A DNA stretch of 25,973 bases from CAYNYI01 sp964401455 (GTDB lineage Bacteria > Fibrobacterota > OXYB2-FULL-49-7 > CAYNYI01), in the NCBI GenBank assembly GCA_964401455.1, contig CAYNYI010000036.1, positions 1 to 25,973 of the forward strand, in the 5' to 3' direction. Below are positions 23,558-25,973 of this stretch, piece after piece. Position numbers and translations under genes: made by a program. Numbering within the stretch: the stretch's first letter is position 1; every line of letters starts with the position of its first letter. The notes below the pieces were generated by a model that saw only the letters and a program-made list of their open reading frames with translations, was not told the DNA's origin and made no database searches.

Positions 23558-24307
23558 ATGTGGAGATACCTGATTCTGTTTTCCGCGGTTTTTTTTATGA
23601 GCGGATGTCTTGTAGAAGAACAGTGCTACTCTTCGGAAGACTGCAGCGGTGAGTGTATAAAAGGAGAATGCGTCTCCGGGGCGGGGGATGTCCCGGAGAC
23701 GAGAGACACTATTGAATGTCCTCAAGGCATGGTAAATATTGAGAACCGTTACTGCATGGACAGATATGAGGCCTCAAGATCAGATGCCGACAGTGTTTCA
23801 TACGGTCTTAAAGATTCCATCGGTCTTTCGAGAAAGAATGTTCTCCCCTGGTTTTCGCCGTCATTGACCTATGAAGAAGCATCGGCGGCCTGTTCTCAGG
23901 CCGGAAAAAGGCTTTGTACAGATGCTGAATGGGAATGGGCCTGCCAGAACGGCAGCTCGGATAATGTTTACCCCTACGGAGATGTATATGAGGCGGATAT
24001 CTGTAACGGTATCGACGCTTTTTGCCCCGGAGAACCTTATCCTCATTGTTTTGAAGATTACAGATATCAGTATGTCTTCAAGCCGGTGGCGACAGGTGAT
24101 TTCAGCGAATGCGCCTGTAGAGAAGGCGTGTATGATTTGAGCGGAAATGTATGGGAATGGGTGACCGGTACGAGGGGTGAGGAAAACCATCTGCGCGGGG
24201 GCGCATATAACTGCGGAAACTCGGAAGAGCTCCATAAATGTTCTTATAAAGCCGGAGACTGGGCTTCTGCGAAAGGTTTCAGATGTTGTCACGACGGCTT
24301 GGAATAG
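23558..24307 (+). CDS. FGE/sulfatase-modifying-factor-like lipoprotein
   Basis: 249 residues from ATG 23558. The signal peptide ends with a good lipobox (FFMSGC, Cys17). A Cys-rich stalk follows with CYSSEDCSGECIKGEC, of a type common in deltaproteobacterial lipoproteins. The main domain (about 53-245) is FGE-sulfatase-like: GKRLCTDAEWEWAC, YDLSGNVWEWV, HLRGGAYNCG and GFRCC. It is shorter than true formylglycine-generating enzymes and has many Cys residues likely paired as disulfides; most such bacterial proteins are binding modules and not sulfatase activators. It follows the MrpORP gene by seven bases and overlaps the next gene by 25 bases. No clear ribosome binding site; an ATG at 23534 is an alternative start. 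Confidence 0.8.
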   Translation: MWRYLILFSAVFFMSGCLVEEQCYSSEDCSGECIKGECVSGAGDVPETRDTIECPQGMVNIENRYCMDRYEASRSDADSVSYGLKDSIGLSRKNVLPWFSPSLTYEEASAACSQAGKRLCTDAEWEWACQNGSSDNVYPYGDVYEADICNGIDAFCPGEPYPHCFEDYRYQYVFKPVATGDFSECACREGVYDLSGNVWEWVTGTRGEENHLRGGAYNCGNSEELHKCSYKAGDWASAKGFRCCHDGLE

Positions 24308-25848
24308 CCATTGTTTTTTTTATGGGCGTGTTTTTTTTCCCCTGCGCGGATACCGCGGCCGACTCTGCGGAAACTCTAATGGCTCTGGAAAAATACCGGG
24401 AAGCGGCGGAAATAATAAAAGCTGAATATCCCCGCCCTGAAGCAGACCGCCGGGCTTCTCTGCTTCTCGCGCGCTCTTATATTCTTCAGGGAAACAGTCT
24501 CTGGGCAATGAAAACCATATCGGGCTATACCGCCGCAAACCCTTCTGACTATGAGGCGCTCTCCTGGCTGGCATGGATTCATCTTTCCGGAGGACGTTTA
24601 AATGAGGCGCTGGATGTGATCTCGCGCATGAACAAAGCCGACGGTGATTGTAACATAAACCGTCAAAGAATGCTTTTAGCCGCCGCGAAAATTTTTTTGG
24701 GAAAAAAACGTGAGGCGGCATCTGAATTCGCGGATCTCAAAAACGGCGGCGCCATTTACAGCGAGGATACCCTGCTTTATAATTTTGTTCGTTCGGGTTC
24801 CGTTCCCTTTTTGCAATCTCCTTTGAGGTTTAGGGCTGAACTCACACAAGGCAGGTCTTCCAACCCTTCCTCTTCTTCCGCTAACGAACCGGAAAATGTT
24901 TCAGAGGGTTCTGCTTTTACTGAATTTACAGGTAAAACGGTTTTTTCGCATTTTTTTTCGCCGCAAGCCGCGCCTTTTGCAGAAGTTGAAGCGGGAGGAC
25001 TTTATTATCCCGAAAATTATGCTTCGGATTTCAGTTATATCAGCTTTTCATTAAAAGCCGGAAATTATTCTTCTCTTAATTCCGGATTGTTCAAGGCATA
25101 TCTTGATGCGGGAAGTTTTCTTTTAAAAGGCGGAACTCCCGGTCTTACCCCCTGGGATACTGCCGGAGTTATTAATTCTCCGGAAGAATGGTCCCGGGCA
25201 GAGTGGCTTTATGAGTATTTGCTTTTTAAGACAGAATTTTCCCGCGGCAGGTTTACCTGGTTTATGAACGCAGGTGGAAGAAATTACAGACATTTTTCCC
25301 GCAGCCGGAAAGAACTTTCTGCAGGACTTTACGGCCATTTTTCTTTGAAAGACCGACATACTCTGGGGGCGGCTTTGTCCGGCAGGCTGCATTTCGCCGA
25401 AAACGAAAAATATGATATCGTGGGGAGTACGCTGCTTTTATCATGGAATTCAGCGCTGCATGCCGGGCTGGATTTTTTCATGGATAATGTTTTATTTTAT
25501 GATAAATATGACCATTTCCCCGGAACAAGAAAAGATCTTCTTTATAATATCCGGACCGGCCTTATTAAAACAGCCGGGCCTGCGGAATTCGATTTATATT
25601 TGAAATACGCCGAGCGCTTATCAGACATCGGCGAATATACTTTCTCGGACCTCAGGATAGGTCTTTCTGCGGTTATTGATATAGGAATTATGCGTTATCC
25701 TGATTTTTGCCGTACCGGGAAAAACCATGTTCCGCTTACTTATGAAGGGCTCGGCGGAGATGAAGAAAACGGCCGCCGCAGAGGGAGGATTATGCGTCTT
25801 CTCAGGCAACGTGATGATATTCAGAGGAGTTCGTCTTGCATGAATTAA
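24283..25848 (+). CDS. TPR plus predicted outer-membrane beta-barrel protein
   Basis: 521 residues. A signal peptide (IAIVFFMGVFFFPCADTAA) leads into helical repeats of TPR type (about 30-160: ALEKYREAAEIIKAEYP, ALSWLAWIHLSGGRLNEALD). From ~185 to ~475 there are many short alternating aromatic/hydrophobic strands (for example FSYISFSLKAGNYSS, HTLGAALSGRLHFAE), as in beta-barrels. This order, TPR then barrel, recalls Slam-like surface lipoprotein exporters and related outer-membrane proteins, but I cannot assign a family. The last ~45 residues are polar and basic (GRRRGRIMRLLRQRDD) and do not end in the usual terminal aromatic residue of barrels. The neighbouring lipoprotein would be a natural partner if it is a Slam-like protein. 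Confidence 0.65.
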   Translation: MLSRRLGIAIVFFMGVFFFPCADTAADSAETLMALEKYREAAEIIKAEYPRPEADRRASLLLARSYILQGNSLWAMKTISGYTAANPSDYEALSWLAWIHLSGGRLNEALDVISRMNKADGDCNINRQRMLLAAAKIFLGKKREAASEFADLKNGGAIYSEDTLLYNFVRSGSVPFLQSPLRFRAELTQGRSSNPSSSSANEPENVSEGSAFTEFTGKTVFSHFFSPQAAPFAEVEAGGLYYPENYASDFSYISFSLKAGNYSSLNSGLFKAYLDAGSFLLKGGTPGLTPWDTAGVINSPEEWSRAEWLYEYLLFKTEFSRGRFTWFMNAGGRNYRHFSRSRKELSAGLYGHFSLKDRHTLGAALSGRLHFAENEKYDIVGSTLLLSWNSALHAGLDFFMDNVLFYDKYDHFPGTRKDLLYNIRTGLIKTAGPAEFDLYLKYAERLSDIGEYTFSDLRIGLSAVIDIGIMRYPDFCRTGKNHVPLTYEGLGGDEENGRRRGRIMRLLRQRDDIQRSSSCMN

Positions 25849-25973
25849 AAAAATATATTATCGAGGCAGTCATAATTCTGGCTGTTTCCGCCTTATGCGC
25901 TGTCCTTTTCAATATCTTCCGTGATAATGGTCTGCCTTTTGTCGCGGAAAAATCTTATGAAGTCTTCGTTCCC
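25836..25973 (+). CDS. Membrane-anchored protein, 5' part (possibly rhodanese-like)
   Basis: The frame opens with TTG at 25836, six bases after AGAGGAG (25823-25829), and is still open at the window end after 46 codons. The visible part is an N-terminal membrane anchor (YIIEAVIILAVSALCAVLF, residues 7-25) and then FRDNGLPFVAEKSYEVFVP. From memory this resembles the start of anchored rhodanese-domain proteins of deltaproteobacteria, but the catalytic part is outside the window. It overlaps the TPR/barrel gene by 13 bases, so it is probably in the same operon. Confidence 0.55.
   Translation, partial: MHELKKYIIEAVIILAVSALCAVLFNIFRDNGLPFVAEKSYEVFVP

Overview
The window looks like the chromosome of an uncultured, probably anaerobic, diderm (Gram-negative type) bacterium. 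The cell-envelope evidence is a set of lipoprotein-like signal sequences and a TPR plus predicted outer-membrane beta-barrel protein. The anaerobe evidence is several low-potential Fe-S proteins and an operon resembling the 'orange protein' (ORP)/MrpORP complex known from Desulfovibrio. SpoVG-family genes and cysteine-rich FGE-type lipoproteins fit a deltaproteobacterial, spirochaete or candidate-phylum lineage; I cannot place it more precisely. No rRNA, tRNA, CRISPR array, insertion sequence or phage gene was seen.

Layout. (1) 1-451: the 3' end of a small-multidrug-export family membrane protein. (2) 497-8595, + strand: a tight operon behind a plausible promoter, encoding a Gfo/Idh/MocA oxidoreductase, a large GH123/DUF4091-like protein with carbohydrate-binding-like and FN3 domains, an MsbA-type ABC exporter, an aldo/keto reductase fused to a two-cluster ferredoxin, a sulfotransferase, and a decayed gene with two frameshifts and a stop. 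Together these suggest handling, export or sulfation of a glycan or glycolipid. (3) 8592-10867: an ADP-ribosylglycohydrolase-family protein divergent from an AraC-family regulator. (4) 10992-16821: mostly single genes: a metallophosphoesterase lipoprotein, an MFS transporter, a SprA-like HExxH protein, two tandem SpoVG paralogues behind a long leader, two secreted unknown proteins, and a 46-residue membrane peptide behind a near-perfect sigma70 promoter. (5) 16893-18158: an orphan membrane histidine kinase.

(6) 18191-23550 is the most interesting part. A Fur-family regulator lies behind a consensus promoter whose start region carries a 7-1-7 Fur box. A second 7-1-7 box sits just before a coupled operon: DUF5320, NifX/ORP-like protein, DUF5320 with zinc-ribbon cysteines, two ParA/MinD-type ATPases each with two [4Fe-4S] motifs, a DUF89 (ARMT1-like) phosphatase, and an Mrp ATPase fused to an ORP/NifX domain. 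I read this as an ORP/MrpORP system under iron-type control with an embedded DUF89 enzyme. In Desulfovibrio vulgaris the comparable system is sigma54-controlled.

(7) 23558-25973: an FGE/sulfatase-modifying-factor-like lipoprotein, a TPR plus beta-barrel protein and the start of a membrane-anchored protein follow with almost no gaps and may belong to the same transcript.
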